This document shows, piece by piece, positions 21,865 through 32,104 of a stretch of DNA of 64,000 nucleotides; positions within the stretch are counted from its first letter, which is position 1; each line of letters starts with the position of its first letter. The stretch is from Lepidurus packardi. Its lineage: Eukaryota; Arthropoda; Branchiopoda; Notostraca; Triopsidae. The stretch lies in the NCBI GenBank assembly GCA_023053545.1, contig JAKZAN010000004.1, positions 682,001-746,000 on the forward strand. Reading direction: 5' to 3'. The notes beneath the pieces were generated by a model, which did no database searches, had not been told where the DNA came from, and saw nothing but the letters and a program-made list of their open reading frames with translations. The position numbers and the translations under genes were made by a program.

Positions 21865-24800
21865 TCACTTCGAGAGCACATAGTCTTTCAATCGACTTGG
21901 GACGTCTCTTGTGCGTTGTGGGCGTGGCCTCCTCTTATCCGGCGGCTTCTCCCCTTCTTCGCGAACTTCTTGTTCTTCATGTTCGATTTCTTCACGAGCT
22001 TCCGCGTTTTGCCTCCTCTCTTGCTGGATGGGTGTCTGCTGCTTTTGCCATTGTTGATCAGGCTGCTCATCAGACACTGCTTCAGTGGAAGGCTGGAGAG
22101 TTCCTACCGGTGTAAGGAACCTCTTGAAGCTACTAGCGTTTCTCGTGATTACTTTGTCTTCTTTCTTTGCTGTGACCATCGTCCCTTTCACCGCTGTGAC
22201 GCGGTACGGGTTGCTTTCGTACTCAGGTTTCATCTTATTGCGCAGACGCTCTTTGTCTCGCAACAAAACCATTTCTCCAACCTTCAGGTTCTTCGGTTTG
22301 GCTTTGTTGGCACGGTCAGCGTGCAGCTTCATTTTTTCTTTTGCTCGTCGATCGTTCTGCAGCGCCTCTTCTGTCTTGCGACTGGTGTTGTCGCTGATCT
22401 TCACTTGCGGCAGCTTGGTGCTAATATTCCTTCCGAACATCAGCTGGGCCGGGCTGACACCTGTCGATGCGTGAGGAGTTGACCGATAGGCCAGTAAAAA
22501 TGACGGGAGTCTTGTCTTCCAATCTACTCTGGCCGCTACAGACGTTCGCACTAATTTGTTGAGATTTCGCATGAATCTTTCTGCATCCCCATTGGCTGCA
22601 GGCCAATATGGTGTGATGCGGCGATGCTTTATGCCCTGCTTCTGAAAGTATGCTGACATCTCTTCGCTTTGAAATGGGGGACCGTTGTCGCTTGCCACAG
22701 ATTGGGGAATTCCAAAACGAGCAAAAATGTTTTCGAGTGTTATTATTACGGCTGACGCACTGGTGCTCTTCAGTACCGCGACCTCTGGGAACCTCGAGTG
22801 CTTGTCCACAAGCACCAAGGCTTTCTCTCCATTCGATAATCCAAAGAAATCCATGCTTAACTCGCTCCAAGGTTGTTCAGGCATAGCTGTCGGAATAACG
22901 GGTTCCTTGCCCTGCTCCACGGTGTGCAGCTGGCATTCTGAGCATCTGCTCACAACTTGCTCGACCTTACGGTCTAGCCCAGGGAACCATACATTCGCTC
23001 TGAGCCGCTGTTTCGTTTTGGTTGCTCCTAGGTGTCCTTCGTGAGCGATTTGTGTGACACGGAGTTGAAGCGAGTCTGGTACGCAAATCTTGTTTCCTTT
23101 CAGCAGTACACCTTCTTCCAAGTTAAGGGCAATCTCTGTTCGGCACTGGAAATAGACCTTGCTCTTCTTGTGGACGTTACTCCAATTGCCTGTCTTTACA
23201 GCTTGCTTAACCAGTCGAAGGATCACATCGCTGTTCGTTGCTTCAGCTATGGCTGTTACGCTGAGTGCTGACGGTGTTGCCTGGTGACTTACCATTCGGA
23301 CAACAGTTTCAGCACTCTCCGCAGCAATGGTGCTTCTTGACGCAGGTGAGGGCTGTCGGGACATGTAGTCCGCGGGGTTGGTTGCGCCCGGTATGTGTTC
23401 AACGGTGGCATCGTATGGGAGGAGTCTGATTAACCACCTTTCTATACGAACGTTGACGTTGGCGACGCGTTTTCGGAACAGCCCTACCAACGGCTTGTGA
23501 TCGGTACGTATAGTTACTGGCTTTCCAAACACGTATAAGTGATAGTACTCGCAACCCCATACTACCGCTAGCCCCTCTCGCTCTAGTTGAGAATACCGTT
23601 TCTCGGTCTCTGACAAAGAACGACTAGCATAGGCTATCACCCGTTCAACTCCTTTAACTGTCTGAATTAGGATAGCTGCTATGCCTACTGGACTGGCGTC
23701 CGTTACAATGATTGTTGGGGCGTTGGGGTCGAAAAATGTTAATCTGTTTTCTCTGGTGAGTGCTTCTTTGAGGGCTGCTACCGCTCGGTCACATTCTTCT
23801 GACCAGATGTACGCCACTTCTTTTTTTAGCAGTCTGCGTAAGGGCGCTGTAATTGTCGAATATCCGTTGATAAACCGCGAAAGATAGTTGGTTAAACCCA
23901 AAAAACTTCGTAATTCTCCTTCGTTCGATGGATTCGATGCGTGCAGGAGGGATTCAACTTTCCTTGGATCAGGCCTCATGCCTTGTTGGCTGAAAGTAAA
24001 TCCAAAAAACGAGACCTCCTGGCGTTTTATCTTGGTTTTTTCCCAATTCACAGCTAAACCGTTTTCATGGAGGCGTTTCAAGACCGCATGAAGTCTCTCG
24101 TTATGCTCGCGTTCGTTGCGTCCAAATATGATGATGTCATCACTTATGTTCAGTTGACCAATCAGGCCAATTAGTGTTTGTCGAATGGCTTCCTGGAATA
24201 TCTCTGCTGCTGCATTGATCCCGAAGGATAGCCGTTTGTATCGACGTAAACCGCAGTGCGTTGCAAATGTTGTTATGCTTCTGCTCTCTTCTTCCAATTC
24301 GAGCTGATGGTAACCGTGTTTTAAGTCTATTACTGAGAATAGTGCGGCACCATTCAACTCGGCCAGAATCTCGTCGAGAGTAGGCGTGATGTGGCGTTCT
24401 CGCGCAATCGCTTTATTGGCTTCGCGCATATCTACGCAGATGCGTACTTGCCCCGGTGATTTGGGTTTAGGAACCACGACTATGGGTGAAACCCAGGGAG
24501 TCGGTCCGTGCACTTTCTCTATTATCCCTTGTCTCTCCATCTTTAGCAGTTCCTCTTCTACTTTTCTTCTTTGATGAAACGGGATTCTTCTGTGAGGCTG
24601 CGCTTTCGGCGGTACTGCTTCATCTACGTGTAGCTTTACTTGTTTTCCAACCAGCTTTCCCACATCGTCAAACAGCTTGGGGTACTTCTTCCTTAGTTGA
24701 ACATCGCTTAGGCCATCATCTTCCGTTATGCTGTCGGATATTTCGATGAGCTTCAGTTCTTTGGACGTTTGAAAGGACAGAAGGTTCTCCTTTGCGTCAT

Positions 24801-25350
24801 CGTAAACTAGGACTGTGGTGCTTGTTCGATTGTTTTTATGTTGTATGATTGCCGGAAAGCTTCCACGAATCTTCATTGGTTTGGTACCATCAAATGAGTA
24901 TACCCGTTTGGCTGGCTGTTCCAGAACTGGGCATCCCATTGCTTCGTACGTTGTCTTGTCGATGACGTTAACCGTCGACCCGGTGTCCACTATCACCTTG
25001 ACTTCTTTCCCGTTTACCAACAGATCTACTTTCAGCGACGGCTCATCAGGATCGCGTATGATCCATACATACTCGTCGTCTTCACTAGAAACTGCTGGAT
25101 CTTCGTCTACAACTCGGATCTGATCTTGCCGCTTTTTCTGGTGTTCTTGTTTTGCTGGCTTCGGCCCTTGCTTGGAAAGACAACATTTTTGGTAATGGTT
25201 CAGTTTTCCGCAGCCGTTACATTTCTTCCCTCGTGCTGGACAATTCTCCAATTTGTCGTGATAACGTTTGCCACAGAACTTGCATTGTTTGTTGGCATCG
25301 GCTGGCAGGGGCATGAGACGGTTGACCTGTTCTGCCTTGGGTGCTGACAT
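21865..25350 (-). CDS. Gypsy Pol polyprotein (zinc knuckle, PR, RT, RNase H, IN)
   Basis: A single open frame of 1161 aa. Order: two CCHC-type zinc knuckles (first CKFCGKRYH at about residue 23), an aspartic protease with VDTGSTVNVID near residue 120, reverse transcriptase with ISDDIIIF near 404 (SDD in place of the common Y-x-DD), RNase H with a VTDAS motif near 550, and integrase with an HHCC zinc-binding module (about 770-808) and a D-D-E core (MDF about 832, SDN about 887, Glu about 920). The C-terminus ends DVPSRLKDYVLSK. A normal Gypsy would have a capsid-bearing Gag of 300 or more residues ahead of the knuckles. There is no env. No stop or frameshift is seen. Confidence 0.95.
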   Translation of the reverse strand: MSAPKAEQVNRLMPLPADANKQCKFCGKRYHDKLENCPARGKKCNGCGKLNHYQKCCLSKQGPKPAKQEHQKKRQDQIRVVDEDPAVSSEDDEYVWIIRDPDEPSLKVDLLVNGKEVKVIVDTGSTVNVIDKTTYEAMGCPVLEQPAKRVYSFDGTKPMKIRGSFPAIIQHKNNRTSTTVLVYDDAKENLLSFQTSKELKLIEISDSITEDDGLSDVQLRKKYPKLFDDVGKLVGKQVKLHVDEAVPPKAQPHRRIPFHQRRKVEEELLKMERQGIIEKVHGPTPWVSPIVVVPKPKSPGQVRICVDMREANKAIARERHITPTLDEILAELNGAALFSVIDLKHGYHQLELEEESRSITTFATHCGLRRYKRLSFGINAAAEIFQEAIRQTLIGLIGQLNISDDIIIFGRNEREHNERLHAVLKRLHENGLAVNWEKTKIKRQEVSFFGFTFSQQGMRPDPRKVESLLHASNPSNEGELRSFLGLTNYLSRFINGYSTITAPLRRLLKKEVAYIWSEECDRAVAALKEALTRENRLTFFDPNAPTIIVTDASPVGIAAILIQTVKGVERVIAYASRSLSETEKRYSQLEREGLAVVWGCEYYHLYVFGKPVTIRTDHKPLVGLFRKRVANVNVRIERWLIRLLPYDATVEHIPGATNPADYMSRQPSPASRSTIAAESAETVVRMVSHQATPSALSVTAIAEATNSDVILRLVKQAVKTGNWSNVHKKSKVYFQCRTEIALNLEEGVLLKGNKICVPDSLQLRVTQIAHEGHLGATKTKQRLRANVWFPGLDRKVEQVVSRCSECQLHTVEQGKEPVIPTAMPEQPWSELSMDFFGLSNGEKALVLVDKHSRFPEVAVLKSTSASAVIITLENIFARFGIPQSVASDNGPPFQSEEMSAYFQKQGIKHRRITPYWPAANGDAERFMRNLNKLVRTSVAARVDWKTRLPSFLLAYRSTPHASTGVSPAQLMFGRNISTKLPQVKISDNTSRKTEEALQNDRRAKEKMKLHADRANKAKPKNLKVGEMVLLRDKERLRNKMKPEYESNPYRVTAVKGTMVTAKKEDKVITRNASSFKRFLTPVGTLQPSTEAVSDEQPDQQWQKQQTPIQQERRQNAEAREEIEHEEQEVREEGEKPPDKRRPRPQRTRDVPSRLKDYVLSK

Positions 25351-25405
25351 CTGCTGGGCCTGTTGGGCGGCACTTTATTTGCTCCCATCCTCGTCGCCAG
25401 ATTTA

Positions 25406-25629
25406 TGTGATGGATCTAACTACACAGGTTTTGATTGCCGATGGATGCTTGTATTATGGATAATGCTCAGGTTAATTCACACGCTATGTTGGACTTCCTT
25501 TCTCCTTAGCTCTCTCTACTCGTTGTTGTTTATTCGCAATCCCCCTCCAAGGTCAGGTACCGCGATTGGCAATGTTGGTATCACTCAGGTACAAGGGTCA
25601 TATTAAATACTGAAACACAAGTCATTACA
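25406..25629 (-). repeat. 5' LTR of the Gypsy element
   Basis: 224 bp, apparently identical to the 3' LTR, followed in element orientation by a TGG-starting primer-binding-like site. Confidence 0.93.
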
Positions 25630-25944
25630 CTGCACGAGAATCTGGTATTCTCCGATAGCTGCAATGCTAATGTCATCATATCAATAAAATGCAGCTTTAA
25701 GTTACCAACAAATGGTTATTCAACGGCGAACTTAAGTACTCATTACGTATATAGTGCGATAAGCAGTGCGCTCCGCCATCTTTTTGTAAAGTATTCAAAG
25801 AAACTTGAGCATACATTATTCTTTCTATCCACAAGAGTTTGGCTGAATGCTTTGCTAAGAAATCATTGTATTAATCATCCAAACAAAAGGATACTGTTTT
25901 TTTAAAATATATATAAAAGAAGAGAAAAGAAATGGGGAGGAAGG
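25630..25944 (-). other. FRG1 3' UTR / downstream region
   Basis: Non-coding sequence just after the FRG1 stop. Much of it recurs next to the pseudogene copy at 19540-19740, so the duplication included the 3' flank. The Gypsy element is inserted at its distal edge. Confidence 0.6.
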
Positions 25945-27097
25945 TCATTTGCAATAGCGATCGGCCTTCATTTTGCTGCGGCGATCAAGCAAGACTTCAT
26001 GCAATTTGCCCTCCGTTTTAGCTTTCTTGACGTCCTGTCGGTCTTCCTCGGAAATCCGGATGCGTTTGTCCTGGAATTTTTGGAATTTCTTAATATAGTT
26101 CAGCTCAATTTGGCCGAGGTTTCCTTGCTCTTCAGTGGGGACGGCAGATTCGGGTTTGACCGTGTCGGCATTCTTATTACATCGGATGCAAAGCATTTCT
26201 GCACGACCGGCTTGGGCATTTTTAGCCACGATACTGTCGTCTTCTTCGACGCTAACAAACCGCCCATTATTGGCTTGGAGAGCCATCTTTCCCTCCTAAA
26301 AATATAACAATGTACAAGCTTCCAGTTGAATTCAAACTACTCCTTTTAAATTGCATTGACTGCAACACATATATACTTGAAAGACAGGTTCCCATTGTTC
26401 CATAGGTCCCACCGCATCAGCTCGACCGATGATGATACCCGACTTGTCAATCCCCACGTATTTGCCATAGCCAGATTTAAAAGCTATCCGGTTCTCGTTA
26501 ATTATGAAAGCTGTCAAAACCTCCTCGGGAGCGGGTCCTTCTCCTGAAATTGTAAAAAGCAAAACAATTCAAATTATAAAAAGAAAATTCAATTTCAAGT
26601 AAGTAAAAGAGAAGGGGAACAAACCCTCGTCATGGGGAGCTCCGAGAGTGAATAGACCACTGTCTAGAGCTTTGACGTAGCAATGCTTGCCAAATTCAAT
26701 GGCAACTGAGCCCACGATATCTTCAATTTTCTTAACCTGGCGCCAACCGCTGTGCTTCTCGATATCCAAAGTTTCTTCAGCTTCGGCTTTCTTTTGGTCT
26801 TCCGAGACTTTGTCCTTCTTATGCTTGCGTTTCTTGTGGGATCTATAAATTATGTCAATTATAATCAATATTCAGTCTTGTAAATAAATTCACGTTTGTG
26901 TAGTACTGATTAGGGAAAAAAACAAATAGAAATACAAACGTGGCAGTGGTTGCTTAAATTACACGTTACAGTAAAAATACGAACAAGTTGCGGTTGCGTA
27001 ATAATTAAGAACTAGTTAGAGATTGAAAAGTTAATTACTTTTCTTTGATGCCTTTCAGCTTCAATTTTCCTAGCCTCGCACTTTGATATTCAGACAT
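25945..27097 (-). CDS. FRG1: FRG1 protein (FSHD region gene 1 homolog)
   Basis: Four coding exons on the minus strand: 27039-27097, 26625-26842, 26377-26543 and 25945-26295; 795 nt, 264 aa, all phases consistent. FRG1 is a conserved nuclear/nucleolar, actin-binding protein linked to pre-mRNA processing and muscle development (known of the family). Visible here: the N-terminal MSEYQSARLGKLKLKG, a Lys-rich nuclear-localisation stretch (KKRKHKKDK), the fascin-like beta-trefoil core with LDSGLFTLGAPH and SGYGKYVGIDKSG, EQWEPVFQ across a splice junction, and the C-terminus [15 protein letters not shown]. Length and ends match animal FRG1 (about 258 aa). A duplicate of the last exon lies at 19540-19878. 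Confidence 0.97.
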
Positions 27098-27755
27098 TTC
27101 GCTTGTTTGGCTGTTATTGACGTGCAAAATCAGTTTTGTTTATATCCCGCACGGGGTGGATAAAAGACGCGAACGGCGAACGGCAAACTTTTGGTGATGT
27201 AAGAAAGTATTCTTACAGATGTTAAGGTTCAGATTGGCAAAATGTAAGCCTGGACGAAAAGAAAAGTTAAGGAGTCTGAAAAGGACTGATTACTGAGCGA
27301 TGAAGACAATTCCTTCGTAAGAAAGCGTGGACGGGTTATTATGGACGTGGTTATTATCTTTGGCCTAAACACGACATCTATTTAGAGCGGGAAAACTTAT
27401 GTGGGGTATTCAAATAGACTAAACCAAAAACCATAATATCTTATTCTTTTCTTCTTTGTCCTGTTAAAGGCGACAGGCAAAGTGACATCACGTCGTCGTC
27501 TGCTGCTTTCATAATGTGCCTTGCTGTCTATTTTCCTCTGGTTATCTTTGGCCTAAACACGAATTTACACTATTATATTCAGCGTTCTGAAACTTCCTGG
27601 AAAAGCTCCGTTCCATTCTGCTCTTTTGATCGGAACAGGACGGAGCGGCGAAAATTTAATTAAATAGAAAGGAAAATTTTATTAAGTAATGCTAGTGTTG
27701 ATGTCGTTCTTTATATCAATTCAGTCCCTGCTCTTCCTGTTGTGATAAAAAAAGC
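27098..27755. other. FRG1 upstream region, no gene seen
   Basis: Presumed FRG1 promoter and 5' UTR near 27098-27250, then AT-rich sequence with the phrase TTATCTTTGGCCTAAACACG repeated at 27352 and 27543. No coding frame is supported. Confidence 0.5.
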
Positions 27756-27759
27756 AACT

Positions 27760-28276
27760 CGATTCGTTGCCGACTTTCGCCCAATTCCGGTGATCGAACT
27801 GAAGGCTGTATTGACAATTTAGCTAGCCTTGAAGTCCCTTCGCGCGATTCCGTCTATGATTACATTACATCCCGGCCAATCCCAGTTGAAAATTTTGACA
27901 AGGTTCTGCGAACTTTCGTGTCGAATAACTGTGCAGTCTTGAACGCTGAGTTCGAGAAAATCAAACTGTTCAGCAATGACAACCATAAGCATGAAGCTTT
28001 AGGAATTCGAATCGAAAACGATCCCAAAGACAACATAATATCGGATTTCTGGCCGGGAATTTGGGAGCAAGATGTGCGCGTGATAATAATGTATCCCAAA
28101 TAAAACAAGGCGATAAAACCAAATGTGCCCAATACTGGCCCGATAGCAACCAAAGCCAGACGTACGACAGCATCTACGTATCCCTGGCATTCTTCCTGGA
28201 TATGGAAAACTTTGTTATTCGCGATCTGGAAATAGAACAGGAAAACTTCGTTAGGTTAGCAGAGCTGACAAGATGA
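27760..28276 (+). pseudogene. Receptor-type protein tyrosine phosphatase relic
   Basis: A decayed PTP catalytic-domain fragment. One frame reads RPIPVENFDKVLRTF, then EFEKIKLFS, then DFWPGIWEQDVRVIIM, matching the N-terminal part of a PTP domain. The frame then ends at TAA and continues in another frame as KCAQYWPDS...SIYVSL...ENFVIRDLEI. The catalytic HC-x5-R loop is not present. A frameshift and missing ends make it a pseudogene fragment. Confidence 0.75.
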
Positions 28277-29590
28277 ATACCAAATTAATTAGTTGCTCGG
28301 GAAGTTCAAGGAGACTGGTGAAGCAAATTCAATTATGTGCTTCTTTGAACGTAATCCACGGTAAGTATCCCAGTAATTAAAACAAAGAACTTCTTTCAAA
28401 TGAACCTTTCCTTTCTTCACGTTAGAAACCGACAAACCCAAAGCACCATAAAATAACGAATTATACAATTTTTATGCCAACTTTCCTGACAACAACATGC
28501 AAGCCAATTATAAGTGAAGTGGAAGCAAGCGTTTAGGTTTAATTGTTTCAGTTTTCCGCAAAACAATTTACTGCCTGGAATTACCTTTACACTTTTGAAT
28601 GGTGTTCTTAAATCTTTATCTTTCACGGATCTGGTATGATCTATGAGTCTCTTGAGTGAATAAATAAATTAAATTGAGACAGGAGAGTAACTTACTACAC
28701 CGCGGGGAAAAGAACGTTGTAAATGCTAAAGTTCTAAAAATCTTCAAGGTATAGCTTACATCAGAAGTTCTTTCGGGGATAAGTAAAAAGAATTGTGTGA
28801 TTAGCATATCTGATTAAACAAAGAATTTTTATATTAATAAGTGGTGAATCAACTTCCTCTTTGTATTTTTTAAATTCCACTTAGAACTTATCGCTAACGA
28901 ATTGTTCAGTTTGAACTATGCCTTGGTGTTGCCCAGATACCTTGGTACTCCATTCCTAATCAAAAGACTGAAATGAAGGTTAATTAGAGATAGCTTACAA
29001 TGGAGTTGTTACTTTAGCTAACGGGAATACACGGCAATGTTCTGCACATCTGGAACTTAAGCTCTTGAGACTTTCTGGAAAACTCTCTGAAAGCTCTCTG
29101 GAACTTATGTTCAACGCAATTCGATAAGAAGCAAAAAATTCTTTTACAAGACTTTTGAGCTTGCTAACAGGTAGTGCACAACAAATGCAAAAAAAAATTT
29201 CCCGTGAGTAGTTAATTAGTGATATGCACATGAAATTCGCAACTACGAGAAATACCTAGCCTAAAAAGCTGTTCTTATGTTGTGCACTATAGCTGCTAAC
29301 AAAAGAAAACTTTAGTTTGCTATCAAGTCTGACTAGCCGTATTCGAGAAATTTTGTTCCAAAGTTTGACAACTTGATTTGGGACACCTGCTGCTACAGCA
29401 TACCGTGCTGACAAATTGTACTTATTTAGTTGTACTTATTGTATTAATTTAATTGAATTTATTTGTAATTGTTTAGCTTGTCACAAGCAAGACAAGAATG
29501 TTGTTAATAAACATTATCTTTATCAGTATAGAACATATTCTGAGTGGTATGGCAGTTAGGATAGTGTTTATCAACCTCACTAAAAACTGG
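28277..29590. other. No gene seen
   Basis: AT-rich sequence with only short frames on either strand and no recognisable product, RNA gene or clear repeat boundary. Confidence 0.5.
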
Positions 29591-29700
29591 ATTGGCGTTG
29601 CGGTCATGCCTGAACAGGCCGAAGGACCGCTACGAGTCCAGGGCTGACCCGTCCCACCCGCTCTTCGGCCTAACCCGTCCAGCAACGCTTTTCGGTTTTT
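29590..29700. repeat. 5S rDNA spacer fragment
   Basis: GCCTGAACAGGCCGAAGGACCG and, after it, GAGTCCAGGGCTGACCCGTCCCA correspond to the spacer next to the 5S copies at 21290-21345 and 60650-60705, but no 5S coding sequence is present here. Confidence 0.7.
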
Positions 29701-29987
29701 CAGACATGAAGAAATTCGGGAAACCAGTAGCATACGGAATGGTCAAATGTGTGTATATTCAAAACCTCGCAAAAGAGTCGCTGTTTAAAACAGCAACCAA
29801 CAGCAATCTATTCGGAAAAACCAACAGTATAACAAGTTTGAACCAAACTTTCATCAATAAATTGGTTGGGAAGAAATGTCCGGTAACTTACGAGCGAACG
29901 ACTCGTAAGTCTCGGTTTAATTGGTGCAGATCAAGACTAGTACTCCTCCTTCTCCCCACGGAAAAAGGGAATGAAGCGATTCCGAAA

Positions 29988-30358
29988 CTAGGTTTTGATA
30001 GTGATAAAATAATGTTAATTTAACAACATACCTCATTGTCTGAATACAAGTGGACCACAGACACATTATTCCTTATTTTGAGAACCGGATTATTGCTTGG
30101 AGCAAGTAAAAAAGCACATTGCTCCTCAAATTCCACGACTCGCTCTTTAATAAAACCGCAAGAAGTAGCTTCTGTTTGTCTGATGCATTCATATTCACGT
30201 CACAAGGAAAGTGCACTGAAACCACAGCACTGAGAAAAAATTCAGTGCCGTAAAAGTTGCATTGTTTTGCACTTTCCAGTGCGCATCCTGGAAGTGGAAC
30301 GCGATCCGTGCAGTTGACTGGCACGGACGTCGAAGTGGAACGTGATAATACACACTGT
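29988..30358 (-). repeat. Dispersed repeat, inverted copy of 60957-61332
   Basis: About 370 bp closely matching 60957-61332 in opposite orientation, from ACTAGGTTTTGATAGTGATA to the GTGATAATACACACTG end. A short frame beginning MNASDKQKLLLAVLLKSES is kept in both copies. It may be part of a DNA transposon; the family is unidentified. Confidence 0.8.
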
Positions 30359-31232
30359 GTTCCGGCTGGAAGGCCAAGGTCAGGCTAATCGCCAAGGGTC
30401 AAACCCATTGTGACCGGACCTGGCCTTTTCAGCGGAATAGAAACGTTGGCTTACCAATTGGGGACAATTTCCAACGTTTTTTGAAGAAAACGTGCTCGAG
30501 CTAACGAAAAGACGGGGAGCTTGGAGAGTTTTGGGATATTGAGACCAGGGTTGCCAGATGGTGGTTTTCCAAACCAAAAAAGGGAAAAATGGTTTGTTTT
30601 GAACGACTTTGGTTTACGGAAATTTCACTTGGTTTATTGTTTTTTTTATGGTTTGTTTCAATGACTAGACACCGGTTCATTTGAAACTACACAATAATCT
30701 CTCGAATTTAGTACAAGTTTCAGTAAATTAGTTTTGGCAACTAAGTATTTTTATAGAATTTTCCCTCTTGTATTTGTATTTCGCGCTTCCTTTAGTTTTC
30801 TATGGATGATTGGCTTCCCCGGTAGGCTATATCGCGACCTACTCTATGATCGCGACTGATCCCGATATGCGATATGCGTCCTTTAGCTCCGTCCTTTAGT
30901 GTTTACACTTGTTTTGACGCACGTGTTTTCCCCGCTTCCTTTTAGTTACCGTCAAATCATTGTTTTTGTTGGGTGCCTATAATTATTCTGTGACTTCTGA
31001 ACTCCGTTCTGCTGGTAAGTACTCTTATTCTTTATAATATTAATACATTTGTCTTTGGTTTCTTTTTCCATGGTTTATCCCGTGGTGCGTCCTACTAGGG
31101 AGGCCGGTCGAATTTTTCAAAATTGTCTGACAGGCATGAAAATGGTAGATTTTTTTTTGTAAGATTTATAGTGGAAAAACTAAGAAAATCGGACAGATAG
31201 TTTTTGAGATAAAGCACTTTATATGGTCATTT

Positions 31233-31960
31233 TTGATGGGAAAAACGTCCGCATTTCCTATGTTAAAAGAAAACGCAGAAGTCGTCGAGGTCAGAGTTGG
31301 CTGTGCTAGCAAGCTATTCCCTGAGCAACCCCACTCCACCCAGTTTTACCACCCCCTGCTACCGTCCCTGTTTGCTGTAATCCCCTTAATTTGTCCAAAT
31401 TGGTTAAAGAACAAGCGGTGTGTTCTAATGTACTTTATATTAACCTGTGAACTAATAAGCCACTTCACTAGTACGTATAAATATTACTATTATGCTTTAT
31501 TTACTTACAGCTTCAACTGTCTTAAACATGGTGTGTTTAGAACCCGCATTCTCGAACCGCGAACTCGGTTTCAGTTTGGTGCAGTTGCCGCGAACAGATG
31601 TTTGTTACCGGTGTTCTAGATCTTTTTAAACAAATTATATCACTCACATAAATAGGCCATTATTGATATGATCGGCGTTGACCCTAAATTGGCAGTGATT
31701 TGATTGATTTTTTTCGGAAAATTTACAGATCTGATCCAGAACACTGCATGTTACAGCATCTAGCAAAAATTATAGAACCAAAATAAAAAAAAAATCATCG
31801 TCAAAGATCTTTTTCATAGCATATTTTTTATTATTATTTTTTTTAGATTAAAAAATTAATATACAAAAAATACATCCAGCGAATAAACGTTACAGGAATC
31901 AGGAATAAGCGGCAAAAGAATTTATTATATTCACAGGAATTTACATAAGCGGCACAGGAA
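31233..31960. other. Left inner part of the 14.5-kb element, no gene seen
   Basis: A 128-residue frame at 31233-31619 has no recognisable feature and is probably chance. The rest is AT-rich and ends in an (AATTAAAACATT)-type simple repeat at about 31975-32097 next to the LINE. Confidence 0.45.
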
Positions 31961-32104
31961 TTTAGAAAAGAAATATAAAAAATTAAAATTACAAAATGTA
32001 CGCATGTACAAAATTAAAACATTAAAAAATTAAACAATTAAAACATTAAAAAATTAAAACATTAAAAAATTAAAACATTAAAACATTAAAACATTATAGC
32101 AATT

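Larger units (their letters stand above)
21530..25629 (-). mobile_element. Gypsy-superfamily LTR retrotransposon lacking Gag capsid
   Basis: Two 224-bp LTRs (21530-21753 and 25406-25629) look identical and begin TG and end CA. CTGCAC directly flanks both sides (target duplication). In the minus orientation a TGGCGACGAGG primer-binding-like site follows the 5' LTR and a purine tract (AAGGGAGGGA) precedes the 3' LTR. Only about 55 bp separate the 5' LTR from the Pol frame, so there is no room for matrix or capsid. The identical LTRs point to a recent insertion. Confidence 0.95.

Noticed and set aside
21916-22482. 188-aa plus-strand frame and similar frames across 21.9-25.3 kb
   Set aside because: Antisense shadows of the Gypsy Pol gene.
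29592-30023. 143-aa frame
   Set aside because: It begins in 5S spacer repeat and ends in a dispersed repeat; no domain is recognised, so it is probably chance.
31233-31619. 128-aa frame at the left of the giant element
   Set aside because: No recognisable motif, odd composition and no splice or neighbour support.
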